A stretch of DNA of 64,000 nt from Escarpia spicata (lineage: Eukaryota > Annelida > Polychaeta > Sabellida > Siboglinidae), in NCBI GenBank assembly GCA_963995525.1, contig OZ023216.1, positions 43,520,031 to 43,584,030 on the forward strand, written 5' to 3'. The notes below the pieces were generated by a model that ran no database searches, was not told the DNA's origin, and saw only the letters and a program-made list of their open reading frames with translations. Positions 40,374 to 52,800 of the stretch are shown piece after piece; position 1 is the stretch's first letter, and each line of letters opens with the position of its first letter. A program made the translations under genes and the position numbers.

Positions 40374-40729
40374 AGTGGAGAAAAACGCATGTCTTAAAAT
40401 AGATCACACAAACTTTTTAAAATTGTTTTCCCACTATTTTCTATATGTGCAATAAAATGATGTTAACAATACGATTTTTAGCAAATGGTAGTTTGATCAT
40501 CAAATGAATAAATGGAAGAAACGTCTTACATGTTAAGTATTTGTCTTAAACCATTTTAATCTGGTCTAATAAATGCATGTGTCTGAATGTTCTTTAAAAA
40601 GTATAATTTTGCTGACGATCAAATAACCCTTTCTGCGTTATTCCACGATTATGTGCAAGAATTTGTTTGCTACTGTTGTCGTTGAAATAAAGGTTACCAA
40701 TATGTTCTGCAGCTTGCTTGTTTGCAGAA

Positions 40730-41120
40730 GAACATTTAAGAGGTCATAAATGTAGAATAAAGGTTGTGGGAAGATGCCAGAAACGTAGTACAAAGCTTGT
40801 GGGAAGGAACCCAAAACATAGCAGAAAGGTTGTGGGAAGGTACAAGAAACGTAAAGTAGAGGTTGTGGGAAGGTGCCAGAAATGTAGAATAGTGGTTGTG
40901 GGAAGGCGCCAGAAACGTAGAGTAGTGGTTGTAAGAAGGTGCTAGAAACGTAGTAGAAAGGTAGTGGGAAGATATTAGAAAGGTAGAATACAAGTTGTGA
41001 AAAGGTGCCAGAAACGTATCAGAAATGTTCTGCGAAGGTGTCGTTAACGTACAATAAGGGTTGTGGAAACGTGCCAGAAACGTATCAGAAAGGTTGTGGG
41101 AAGGACGTAGAAAGGTAGTG
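40730..41120. repeat. ~30-bp minisatellite
   Basis: Units near 'aggttgtgggaaggtgccag' plus 'aaacgtag', about twelve loosely conserved copies. 40457-40729 is A/T-rich with no gene. Confidence 0.85.
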
Positions 41121-41700
41121 CGACGGTGTCTGAAAAGTTGTAAAATGGTAATTTAACTACGTACTTTACTACATTGTAGAAACGTATATAGTAGTTCATA
41201 TGTTTACGTTGTAGTTACGTAAATAAAATACGTGATCACAACCAAACCAGTATACGTTGTCATTGCGTAATACATCTACGTAGTAGAAAGGTTGTGGGAA
41301 GGTGTTCGGAACGTAACGGAAACGTCATGGGAAGGTAGTAGGAGGTACGTTGTGAGAAGGTTGTAAGATGGTAATTTCACTACGTACTTCATAACGTCAT
41401 AAAAACGTGTATGGTAGTTCACATTTTACGTAATAACTACGTAAGAAAAATACGTAATCATAACCAAGTCACTATACGTTGTCACTACGTATTATAATTT
41501 ACGTAGTAGAAAGGTTGTGGGGAGGTAGTAGGAGGTACGTTGTGAGAAGGTAGCAAGGTGGTAATTTCACTACGTACTTCACTACGTCGTAAAAACCTAT
41601 TTGGTAGTTCACGTTTTTACGTAATAACTACGTAAAAAAAATACGTAGTCATAACCAAACCACTACGTTTTAATTACGTAGTTACTACGTAAAATTGTTA
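41121..41700. repeat. TACGTA-rich ~200-bp repeats
   Basis: About three units with the order 'gtaatttcactacgtacttc', 'gtagttca', 'acgtaataactacgta', 'accaaacca' and 'tacgttgtcattacgta', each full of palindromic TACGTA/ACGTA. Copies near 41140, 41370 and 41560. Confidence 0.8.
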
Positions 41701-41705
41701 GCTGG

Positions 41706-42029
41706 GTGGTGGGTGTGGTGTGTGTGCTGTGTGTGCTGTGTGTGTGCTGTGTGTGTGCTGTGTGTGTGCTGTGTGTGTGCTGTGTGTGTGCTGTGTGTGT
41801 GCTGTGTGTGTGCTGTGTGTGTGCTGTGTGTGTGCTGTGTGTGTGCTGTGTGTGTGCTGTGTGTGTGCTGTGTGTGTGCTGTGTGTGCTGTGTGTGTGCT
41901 GTGTGTGTGCTGTGTGTGTGTGCTGTGTGTGTGTGCTGTGTGTGTGTGCTGTGTGTGTGCTGTGTGTGTGTGCATGCGTGCGTGTGCGGTGTTGCGGTGC
42001 GGTGCGATCGACGTGTGTGTTTGTTTGTG

Positions 42030-42115
<86 letters not shown>

Positions 42116-42126
42116 CGTTCGTGTGT
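41706..42126. repeat. TGTGTGCTG / GTGC / CCTG microsatellites
   Basis: An 8-bp TGTGTGCT array, then GTGC tetranucleotides, then a CTGC run. It produces long spurious frames on both strands. Confidence 0.95.
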
Positions 42127-43811
42127 GTGTGTTTACTTGTTCGAGTACTAAGACGAAACACGAGATGGCACCACCATTTGACACCACCATTTGACATTGC
42201 CGAAGTTAGGAGACAGGCCTGTCTGAGCGTAAGACGTATACTTAGTTATTAAGCGTTTAAGAACTAAACTGTGAGTTTGTCCTATATTGTTATTCATCAG
42301 TATCTGTGCTGGGTTGGTATGATTAACAGCAGCACAGTTGTCAGTGTTATCAATTAGCCAAATTTAAGTATGTGTATATAAACGCCCTATTATCGCCCAA
42401 TTGCAACGTGATTGCTGTCTGTGAGTGAGTCGCATATATACATGTTTCTTGCTCAACCCATACTCAAAGGAGCACCTACAAGGTGAATGCTGCTAGTAAT
42501 AATTTAGCCATTTTATGCTAGTTAAGTGAAGGGTTGCCGTTTTCTCATATAATCAGCCAGCTACTGTCACATTGATCATCCCTGCCATTGTCATTGGCAT
42601 TGATCATCAGCAGTTACAAAATACGGATCTATTTAACAAAACTAGGTTTGTATAAAACGGAATATTTATATTGACACTTTTAAATAAATAATAAAACAAA
42701 AATTGGTTATCTTGTATATTTTTCATGGCAATCTTAAGGCCAGACACCCAGGTAAATATATAATAAAAATACTCAAACTAGTTTTCTGCCAGATTACGAT
42801 AGCTTTTATGTTTGCTATCAATAAAGAGTTTACTTGTACTGTATGACAATTACATACCTCTCAATTCTATCATTTGGGTAGAATAAATTGGACTATTTGC
42901 ATAAATTATAAAATAATCCTATCCACCTGCCGTGTCTGGCCTTAACTATATAAAAGGTCAATTGATACGTGAAGAAAATCTCATATCTGTCTGACACGTG
43001 CAGACAATGTGCTAAATTTACATTTCTTCTTATCATTCATCATCCGAGAACTATTCGTGCTAGCTATTTACAGAACTTCGTTGGAAGACAACATTATCTG
43101 TTTGTTTAAAACAATCACAAGCTATCATTGTTCTGACTAAAACATACACACACTCACATGTACAGATGGACACTTTCCCATACCATCTCACATTGGCAGT
43201 CGAAAACCTGAACAAAGTACCCCTTGATTTAATTTTTTACCCCTTGTTTTCAGCAACGGGGTACATTACCCCTTTCCACAAACCCTGGCGAGGGCTCTGT
43301 GGTACCTTAATTAACAATAAAATAGATCTAGTGTATACTATTTCATGATGTTACAATAACAGTTATCACAGATGTATAGTATCTTGGCAATAAATATGTT
43401 GGTTTATTATATCATGATTTTATAAAAACATTTATTACGCATGTACAGTACTGTAACAACAAAATAGATGTAGTTCATATGTAATTGATCATGATTTTAT
43501 GGTAACAGTTATTACACCTGTATAATACTGTAGCAATAAAATATATCTGTAGTTAATATTATTTCATGATTTTTATGGTAACAGTTATTACACGTGTATA
43601 GAACTGTAACAATAAAATGTATTATGTCATTTATAAATACTATATCATGATTTTACAATAACAATTATCATACAGAGTACCATTACAATAAAGTTGGCCC
43701 GACGACATACTTGCAGTAATAGCATAAAATGTTTAAATTAAAATGTAGTTAAATAAGGATGTTGACCAATTTGAAACTGAGTTATCTTGTGATCATGGTG
43801 AATATTTGCAG
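42127..43811. other. intergenic/intronic DNA with ~75-bp tandem repeats
   Basis: No exon was recognised. From about 43310 to 43690 there are five loose copies of a unit containing 'tcatgattttatggtaacag', 'ttattacac' and 'caataaaat'. The 5' coding part of NUP155 is not found here. Confidence 0.55.
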
Positions 43812-46800
43812 GAGTGACCTTGCCTATTTTGATGGACTAAGTGAAACTATTCTGAGTGCTGGACTCGTCAAGCCAAAGCCTGGTGGGTGCCTAGACTTTC
43901 TCCCTCTTGTGTATACTGCTACAATGTAGCACATAGGCTCTGTATAAGTATCAAACAAAGCCTGGTGGGTGCCTAGACTTTCAAACTTAGGTTAAAAGGT
44001 GAGTCGGTGCATTTAGTGTAAATATTTGGAAATATGAAAGTGCAAATGTACTCATACATGTATGATTGAGATGAAAATGTTAAGTTTCAAGTATAAATGC
44101 ATTTGACGAGGCATTTCCCTGGCTATAGTCAGTGAAGGATCACTGTGGACGTATAAATACATTTAGACCAGTCGTCTTCAGGCAGTAATTGCAGTGTGAA
44201 GTGGAGTTGGTGTTTGAACAAACAGGTCTGGCCGAGGTGAAATGTAAAGCACTTTGAGCAGTCTAGAGGGCTGGGCACCACATCGTACAAGACTGGAGTG
44301 GGTCATAATTATTACATGTGTACATCATTTTACATTTAATTAATCATGACATAACTTATAAGGTTGCAAGTTCATAAACATAAAAGTCGGTGTGATATAC
44401 ATTAAGTATACAATGATGTATACTTACCACAAGGACAGTGACTTAAGCCACTTATCATTGTATGCCTTGAGTAATGCATTCTGTAACTGACGTCAATGTT
44501 TGCAGGAGTCTTCCAGCCACACATAGAGTTCCTCTTGGTTCGGGCTACCCCAGTCGACATTGTCCTCCTTGGTGTCAGCTTTAGCAAGCAAGTGGAAGGT
44601 TGGTTAAGGTTTCTATCAAACATTGTCCTCCTTGGTGTCAGCTTTAGCAAGCAAGTGGAAGGTTGGTTCTGGTTTCTATCAAACATTGTCCTCCTTGGTG
44701 TCAGCTTTAGCAAGCAAGTGGAAGGTTGGTTCTGGTTTCTATCAAACATTGTCCTCCTTGGTGTCAGCTTTAGCAAGCAAGTGGAAGGTTGGTTCAGGTT
44801 TCTATCAAACATTGTCCTCCTTGGTGTCAGCTTTAGCAAGCAAGTGGAAGGTTGGTTCAGGTTTCTATCAAGCATTGTCCTCCTTGGTGTCAGCTTTAGC
44901 AAGCAAGTGGAAGGTTGGTTCTTGTTTCTATCAAACATTGTCCTCCTTGGTGTCAGCTTTAGCAAGCAAGTGGAAGGTTGGTTCTGGTTTCTATCAAGCA
45001 TTGTCCTCCTTGGTGTCAGCTTTAGCAAGCAAGTGGAAGGTTGGTTCTTGTTTCTATCAAATATTGTCCTCCTTGGTGTCAGCTTTAGCAAGCAAGTGGA
45101 AGGTTGGTTCAGGTTTCTATCAAACATTGTCCTCGGTGTCAGCTTTAGCAAGCAAGTGGAATGTTGGTTCTGGTTTCTATCAAACATTGTCCTCCTTGGT
45201 GTCAGCTTTAGCAAGCAAGTGGAAGGTTGGTTCTGGTTTCTATCAAACATTGTCCTCCTTGGTGTCAGCTTTAGCAAGCAAGTGGAAGGTTGGTTCTGGT
45301 TTCTATCAAACATTGTCCTCCTTGGTGTCAGCTTTAGCAAGCAAGTGGAAGGTTGGTTCTGGTTTCTATCAAACTTTGTCATCTGAAACTTTGTCAGTGC
45401 GCTAAGTCATAATGTATATACAAAAGTGTTTGAATGCTCTAATGATATTCTACATTGATTGTTCTGATGTCAATGTTTGTGTAATTGTTTGCTTTCATTC
45501 CTGAAATATTTATGGTTTTGTGCATTGTTAATGTGATTGTTTCACTTCTGAAAAAGTTGGGTGTGTTTCTATTTTAAACTATGGTAATTTAATTTATTTG
45601 TTAACGTCTCTGTCAATTTCACATCTTCCAGGGTCATCCTTTGGGGAGATGCATCTGCTTCCCGTGCCTCTGTTCACTGTACCAACAGACAATATACACG
45701 TCCTGAACATCACAGGCTCTGACAATGGCAGAGACTTCATGTCAAGCAAAGATGGCTGCCTCTACGAGCTCGCTTATCAGGTAAGTACTCAAGGTTCGTT
45801 CACCGGTACAGGCACAGTTCCATTTGTAAACATTCGTTCACCTGCATAGGGACAGTTCCATTTGTAAACATTTGTAAACATTCGTTCACCTGCATAGGGA
45901 CAGTTCCATTTGTAAACATTCGTTCACCTGCATAGGGACAGTTCCAATTATAATCATTGCTTCACCTGCATAGGGACAGTTCCATTTGTAAACATTCGTT
46001 CACCTGCATAGGGACAGTTCCATTTGTAAACATTCGTTCACCTGCATAGGGACAGTTCCATATGTAAACATTCATTCACTAGCATAGGGACAGTTCCATT
46101 TGTAAACTTCCGTTCACCTGCATAGGGACAGTTCCAACTGTAATCATTGCTTCTCCTGCATAGGGACAGTTCCATTTGTAAACATTCGTTCACCTGCATA
46201 GTGACAGTTCCATTTGTAAACATTTGTTCACCTGCATAGGGACAGTTCCATATGTAAACATTCATTCACTTGCATAGGGACAGTTCCATTTGTAAACTTC
46301 CGTTCACCTGCATAGGGACAGTTCCAATTGTAATCATTGCTTCTCCTGCATAGGGACAGTTCCATTTGTAAACATTTGTTCACTTGCATAGGAACAGTTT
46401 CATTTGTAAACATTTGTTCACTTGCATAGGGACAGTTCCATTTGTAAACGTTCGTTCACTTGCATAGGGACAGTTCCATTTGTAAACATTCGTTCACTTG
46501 CATAGTGAGTTCTATTTGTAAACATTCGTTTACCTGCATAGTGACAGTTCCATTTGTAAACATTCGTTCACCTGCATAGGGACAGTTCCATTTGTAAACA
46601 TTCGTTCATCTGCATAGGGACAGTTCCAATTGTAATCATTGCTTCATCTGCATAGGGACAGTTCCATTTTTAAACATTCGTTCACCTGCATAGGGACAGT
46701 TCCATTTTTAAACATTCGTTCACCTGCATAGGGACAGTTCCAATTGTAATCATTCATTCACCTGCAGCAAGCTGCTGTGTTTTATTGGGTTCAATGAAAC

Positions 46801-49800
46801 TAGTTTTTTAATGAGATTTCCAACATGCTCTCACAAAAATTTGGACATAGACATTCCCAGACTGAAGTTGTAGTTTGTGCTAATCATGTCGTTTGACACG
46901 TCCAGTGTGATATTTCTGTTTCATTGCTTCATCTAGTGACCTGTCCATCACGTGACCTGTTGCTAGGCAAAATGTTCATCAAGCCATCACAAATGAATGC
47001 TAAAAACATGTAGCTCTTCCATCAATGTTGTTGACATTTTTTCTTTGTGAACTAACAGAGGACAGTCGTTTAGGAGAGGACAGTCGTTTAGGAGAGGACA
47101 GTCGTTTAGGAGAGGACAGTCATTTAGGAGAGGACAGTCGTTTAGGAGAGGACAGTCGTTTAGGAGAGGACAGTCGTTTAGGAGAGGACAGTTGTTAAGG
47201 AGAGGACAGTTGTTTAGAAGAGGACAGGGCACTTGTGTAGAATCTGGACCCATCTCAATTTCGCCATTATAATTTGAGTTTTGCCCAACTTCGATACCTC
47301 AGTGCGTTAGTTCCATTATTCAACATTATCACATGGATATTTACGTTTAAGAATTATTGTGTGTTAACGCACTTTTGAAGCGTAAATAGCGCCCCGGTTT
47401 GCATCAACATGCGCCGCTATATCGCTCATTTTACGAGCGCGATGTGGTAACGCACTACCGCAGTGATGCAGACCAGCACACACCGGGTTGCTATTTGGGC
47501 TTCAAAAATGTGCTAAGATGCAATATTTTCGTAATATATACATGCCTGGGATGATGTTGAATGATGGGACTAACGCTCTGATGTATCAAAGTTAGGCAAA
47601 ACTTAAGTAATAACAGCGAAATCGAGGTGGGTCCGGATTCTACACAAGTGCCGAGGACAGTTGTTAAGGAGAGGACAGTTGTTTTGGAGAGGACAGTTGT
47701 TTAGGAGAGGACAGTTGTTTAGGAGAGGACAGTTGTTTAGGAGAGGACAGATGTTTTTGAGAAGACAGTTGGTTAGGAGACGACAGTTGTTAAGGAGAGG
47801 ACAGTTGTTTAGAAGAGGACAGTTGTTTTTGAGAAGACAGTTGGTTAGGAGATGGCAGTTGGTTAGGAGACGGCAGTTGTTTAGGAGACGACAGTTGTTA
47901 AGGAGAGGACAGTTGTTTTGGAGAGGACAGTTGTTTAGAAGAGGACAGTTGTTTTTTAGAAGAGGACAGTTGTTTTTTAGAAGACAGTTGGTTAGGAGAC
48001 AACAGTTGTTAAGGAGAGGACAGTTGTTTAGGAGAGGACAGTTGTTAAGAGGAGACAGTTGTTTAGGAGAGGACAGTTGTTTTGGAGAGGACAGTTGTTT
48101 AGGAGAGGACAGTTGTTTAGAAGAGGACGGTTGGTTAGGAGACGGCAGTTGTTTAGGAGACGGCAGTTGTTTAGGAGAGGACAGTTGTTAAGGAGAGGAC
48201 AGTTGTTTAGGAGAGAACTGTGTGCAGGAAAGATATATTTAACAGATTTGTCACTGATGAATTTAAACTTTCATGTAATGAACATTATCCTAGTGACATC
48301 AGTTTCTAGTTAACATTGGTGCCTGTTGTAACAGAATTGTACACAAGCTTGACCTGTGTTATCTGTATACTGTATACTATTATGTGTTATCTGTATACTA
48401 TTATGTGTTATCTGTATACTGTATACTATTATGTGTTATCTGTATACTAATATGTGTTATCTGTATACTATGATGTGTTATCTGTATACTACTATGATGT
48501 TGTAGGCGGAAGATGGTTGGTTCAGCAGAAAGTGCAGAAAAATCAACCACTCAACGAGTCGTCTCTCTTTCGTTGTTCCATCCTTTCTCAACTTCTCCTT
48601 CATTGATGATGGTATGCACAATGTTCTTACCCATTAACTTTGTTGATGATGGCACGCACAATGTTCTTACCCATTAACTTTGTTGATGATGGCATGCATA
48701 ATGTTCTTACTCAGTAACTTTGTTGATGATGGTACGCACAATGTTCTTACCCATTAACTTTGTTGATGATGGCACGCAAAATGTTCTTACCCATTAACTT
48801 TGTTGATGATGGCACGCACAATGTTGTTACTCAGTAACTTTGTTGATGATGGCACGCACAATGTTCTTACTCAGTAACTTTGTTGATGATGGTACGCACA
48901 ATGTTCTTACCCATTAACTTTGTTGATGATGGCACGCACAATGTTCTTACCCATTAACTTTGTTGATGATGGCACGCACAGTGTTCTTACTCATTAACTT
49001 TGTTGATGATGGCACGCACAATGTTCTTACTCACTAACTTTGTTGATGATGGCATGTATAATGTTCTTACTCATTAACTTTGTTGATGATGGTACGCACA
49101 ATGTTCTTACTCATTAACTTTGTTGATGATGGCACGCACAGTGTTCTTACTCATTAACTTTGTTGATGATGGCACGCACAATGTTCTTACTCATTAACTT
49201 TGTTGATGATGGTATGCACAATGATACACTCATGCACACCGCACATGTACATACATGATACAACTATATATTGAAGTAACTTCACATTTTCCTATAAACC
49301 AAGCGTGTCTTTTTTGTGTGAGATATGTTGGTAACTGTTACCTTAACGTGACACAAGTGTTAATTCGGTGGTTCTTACAGTGTACTTTGTTTTCCAGATC
49401 CTCTCCTACACATTAGTATAGATGACAGCAGGAAACTGCTGTATACATTATCAGAGAAAGGAACCATTCAGGTACAATGTTTCTTATTGGTTATGGTATT
49501 TTATTTTATTTTAAAGTTGTATTATGACACAAATAATATTTCAATTAACTTGCAAACTTTTTATCAAAAAATAAATGTAATTTTACAAGTATTGGTAATT
49601 GTGCAATGTTTATAGGAAATGTTGTTTATGTTAGCAGTGTTTACACAGAGATGTTTACACAAAGATCCCATCATGTCTAATCCTGTTCAGGTCTCCAGGA
49701 TTGATAAAATCATAGCTTTAAAAATTACACTTATTTGTCATTGAGTAAAAGTGATAAATAAAAATTACAACTAAATCTGTGGTCAGATCTTCTAAAACAC

Positions 49801-52800
49801 AGGGATGAGAAATTTCCGTTTTTTGCCGGATTTCCGGTTTTTATACTGCTCCAAAGAGCATTTTTGTGAATCGTGTAAATCCGGGGAGAAAAAATGAATG
49901 TTGGGGGGTAAGGCATATAAAATCCTGGACAATTCACTGACGATCTATCTGCGGATTGAGTTAACCATCTATCCACCGGGTGTCGCCACGTGTTAATGAC
50001 GTTGAATGGCGATTAGAGACAGAACCGACCCAACCGAACCCGTGAATCTGCGAAGTAAAACCCTTACTTCTGTCAGCTGTTCGCTATTGAAAATGTTAAC
50101 ATTTTCTATTGAATATTGCTCAAAATACACCATATGTTGTCTACAATTAAAACATATCTCTGAGGTGTCCCCCCTTCCCCATTAGATGAAACAGTCCTCT
50201 CGGACTGAAATGTGGGCCACAGCAAAATTTCCGTTTTTTTCTCTGAATGTTACTCTCATCCCTGAAAACAGGATCACTACACAGATCATAAAATGCTTGC
50301 ATAGAACTTTTAAAGACATTTTATGTATGTAAATGGGTCGAAACTGGATCTTTACTCAGTGTCAAAAACATAGACATACATGCATTGATTGAATAATAAC
50401 TGTTCGTGCCCAGTTCTGTAGACACATGTTGAATGGAGTGTTTGCCATGACAGCTGTTTGACCTTGGAGAAGACGGCAAGGGCATGGGGCGGGTGGCAGC
50501 CATATCTCAGCAGACGACACTCCAGAACTCTGCTCTTGTGGCCAGGTGAGTTCTACAGAAGACGTTTTGATTGGTCTCCCAAGGATAAAAACTTGTTTTA
50601 TTACTGTTTGTCTTTTATGTGTAGTTGTAAAATATGCACTTGTAAGTTGCTTCTAGATTCAATTACGTTCATAATTTGGAAGTGTAGTAAGTTACCTTTC
50701 TGAGTCCTTGTTTGCTCAGATAGAGCTTTCAGAATCCTCTCGATGCTTTCATCAGTGTTGTGAATCTGTGTGTGTCTGTGTGTGTCCATGTGTCTGTGTG
50801 TGTCTGTGTGTGTCCGTGTGTGTCCATATGTGTCCGTGTGTGTCCATGTGTGTCTGTGTGTTTATATGTGTCCGAGTGTGTCCATGTGTGCATGTGTGTG
50901 TCCATGTGTGTCTGTGTGTGTCCATGTGTGTCTGTGTGTGTTCATATGTGTCTGTGTGTGTCCATGTGTGTCTGTGTGTCCATGTGTGTGTCCGAGTGTG
51001 TCCATGTGTGTGTCCATGTGTGTCCATGTGTGTCTATGTGTGTCCGTGTGTGTCCATGTGTGTCCATACGTGTCTGTGTGTGTCCATGTGTGTCCGTGCG
51101 TGTGTGTCCATGTGTGTCTGTGTGTGTCCATGTGTGTCTGTGTGTGTCCGAATATGTCCATGTGTGCGTGTGTGTCCATGTGTCTGTGTGTGACCATGTG
51201 TGTCCGTGTGTGTCCGTGTGTGTCTGTGTGTGTCCATGTGTGTCCGAGTATGTCCATGTGTGTCCATGTGTGTCTGTGTGTGTCCGTGTGTGTCCATGTG
51301 TGTCCATCTGTGCGTGTGATGAGAACATTTTTAAAAAGAATAAACTGTTGGTTTCCATAGAACTATAGACAAGTCAAACTTCAAGCCAATAGTACACATC
51401 GCTGCCATCCCAAAGACGGAGTCCATTAATGTCCACCTGGTGGCCATTACACACACTGGTGAGTGCCATTAAGTCAGAAAAATGCACTTGAAATGTTACA
51501 CAAGTTTCATGTATCGCTGCATCTTAAATGCACAGTTTTATTGGCAGAAATGGAAAAATGCAATACATTAGCTGTTTTATACAAAATGTGTGTTTTACAT
51601 TAACAACTAAAAATAAAGTTGAAATAATAAATTTTTTGATGTAAACAAAATGTACCATGCTTATTTTTTCCAACAAATTTTTGTCTTTGATCATTAAACC
51701 TATTTGAAAATTAGTGTAAACATGCATCTAAGAATCGCTGAGTGGGCGACGTAAACATGCTGAATATGAGACTAGAGACAGTGGAATAAACTACACTGTG
51801 TTTGCAGGAGTGCGCCTGTACTTCACAACGAGTCCCTTCTACCAGCGAAGTCGCCCCTCCATGTTGTCTCTCATCCACGTGCCCATGCCCCCGGGGTTCT
51901 CTGCCAGTGCCCCTCCGCAACGTCCCACTCGTGTCCACATCGCCCACTACAGGAAGGGTATGGTACCGCCATGTGGGGGTCATTTAAATCTCCGCCATTT
52001 TGTGCAAATATTGTCTAATTTGGAAACGCTGCCATTCTTTAACGAACACATACAAATATAATTCTTGAAAATGTTCACTATACATTCTATTGCATTTGTT
52101 AAAATGCTGTGTTTTAATTTTTTTAATAACTGGTAAAATGCAGAAAATACTTGTTTGTTTTGCAATAAATACTGGTTTATCTTTCAAACTATTGATGTTT
52201 TTTTATTTTGGGTAATTGCACAGAGTATAGTATGCTGAATGCAACATTGAAAACTTTAATTACCACCAGAAATTTAATTTTTCCAAATGCAGAATTGTTT
52301 TGGGTTGTTGAGAAAATAGGAAAATAGTCATCAAAGATTGCATAATGGATTTGATTACTTGATATATCGACACACTTGATCCGTGAATAATAGTTATTTA
52401 GAAGTAAGTAATTGTTATAACAGTAGACTTTATTGAAACTACAATCAGCCCAATCAAGGGATGAGTGAGTGAAACAAATGAAGCTATCATAATCTTGCAG
52501 AAAACCAGTTTGAGTAATTTTTGTCAAAAAGCACCATTTCACTTGGCGTGTCTGGACTTAATGGTTGATCAGAATGGAATGAATGTGTTTTTTACCTTGG
52601 AATGTTCATTGGAAATGAACACAGTTCAAGAGGTTGTTCGATGCAAGTCGGTGGCTGTGGACATTGTAAGCTTAAAAAACCAACCCTAAGATGGTGTAAG
52701 TTATTGTCAGATGTGTACATTTTAAAGATTCAGCTTTGCAAAACATTTTATGTAGTGCGAGTTCTGCAGAAAACATCACACACAAATACGTAGTCACTCT

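Noticed and set aside
42127..43811. 60-codon frame at 43166-43348 as a NUP155 exon
   Set aside because: No similarity to NUP155 and no convincing donor; treated as chance.
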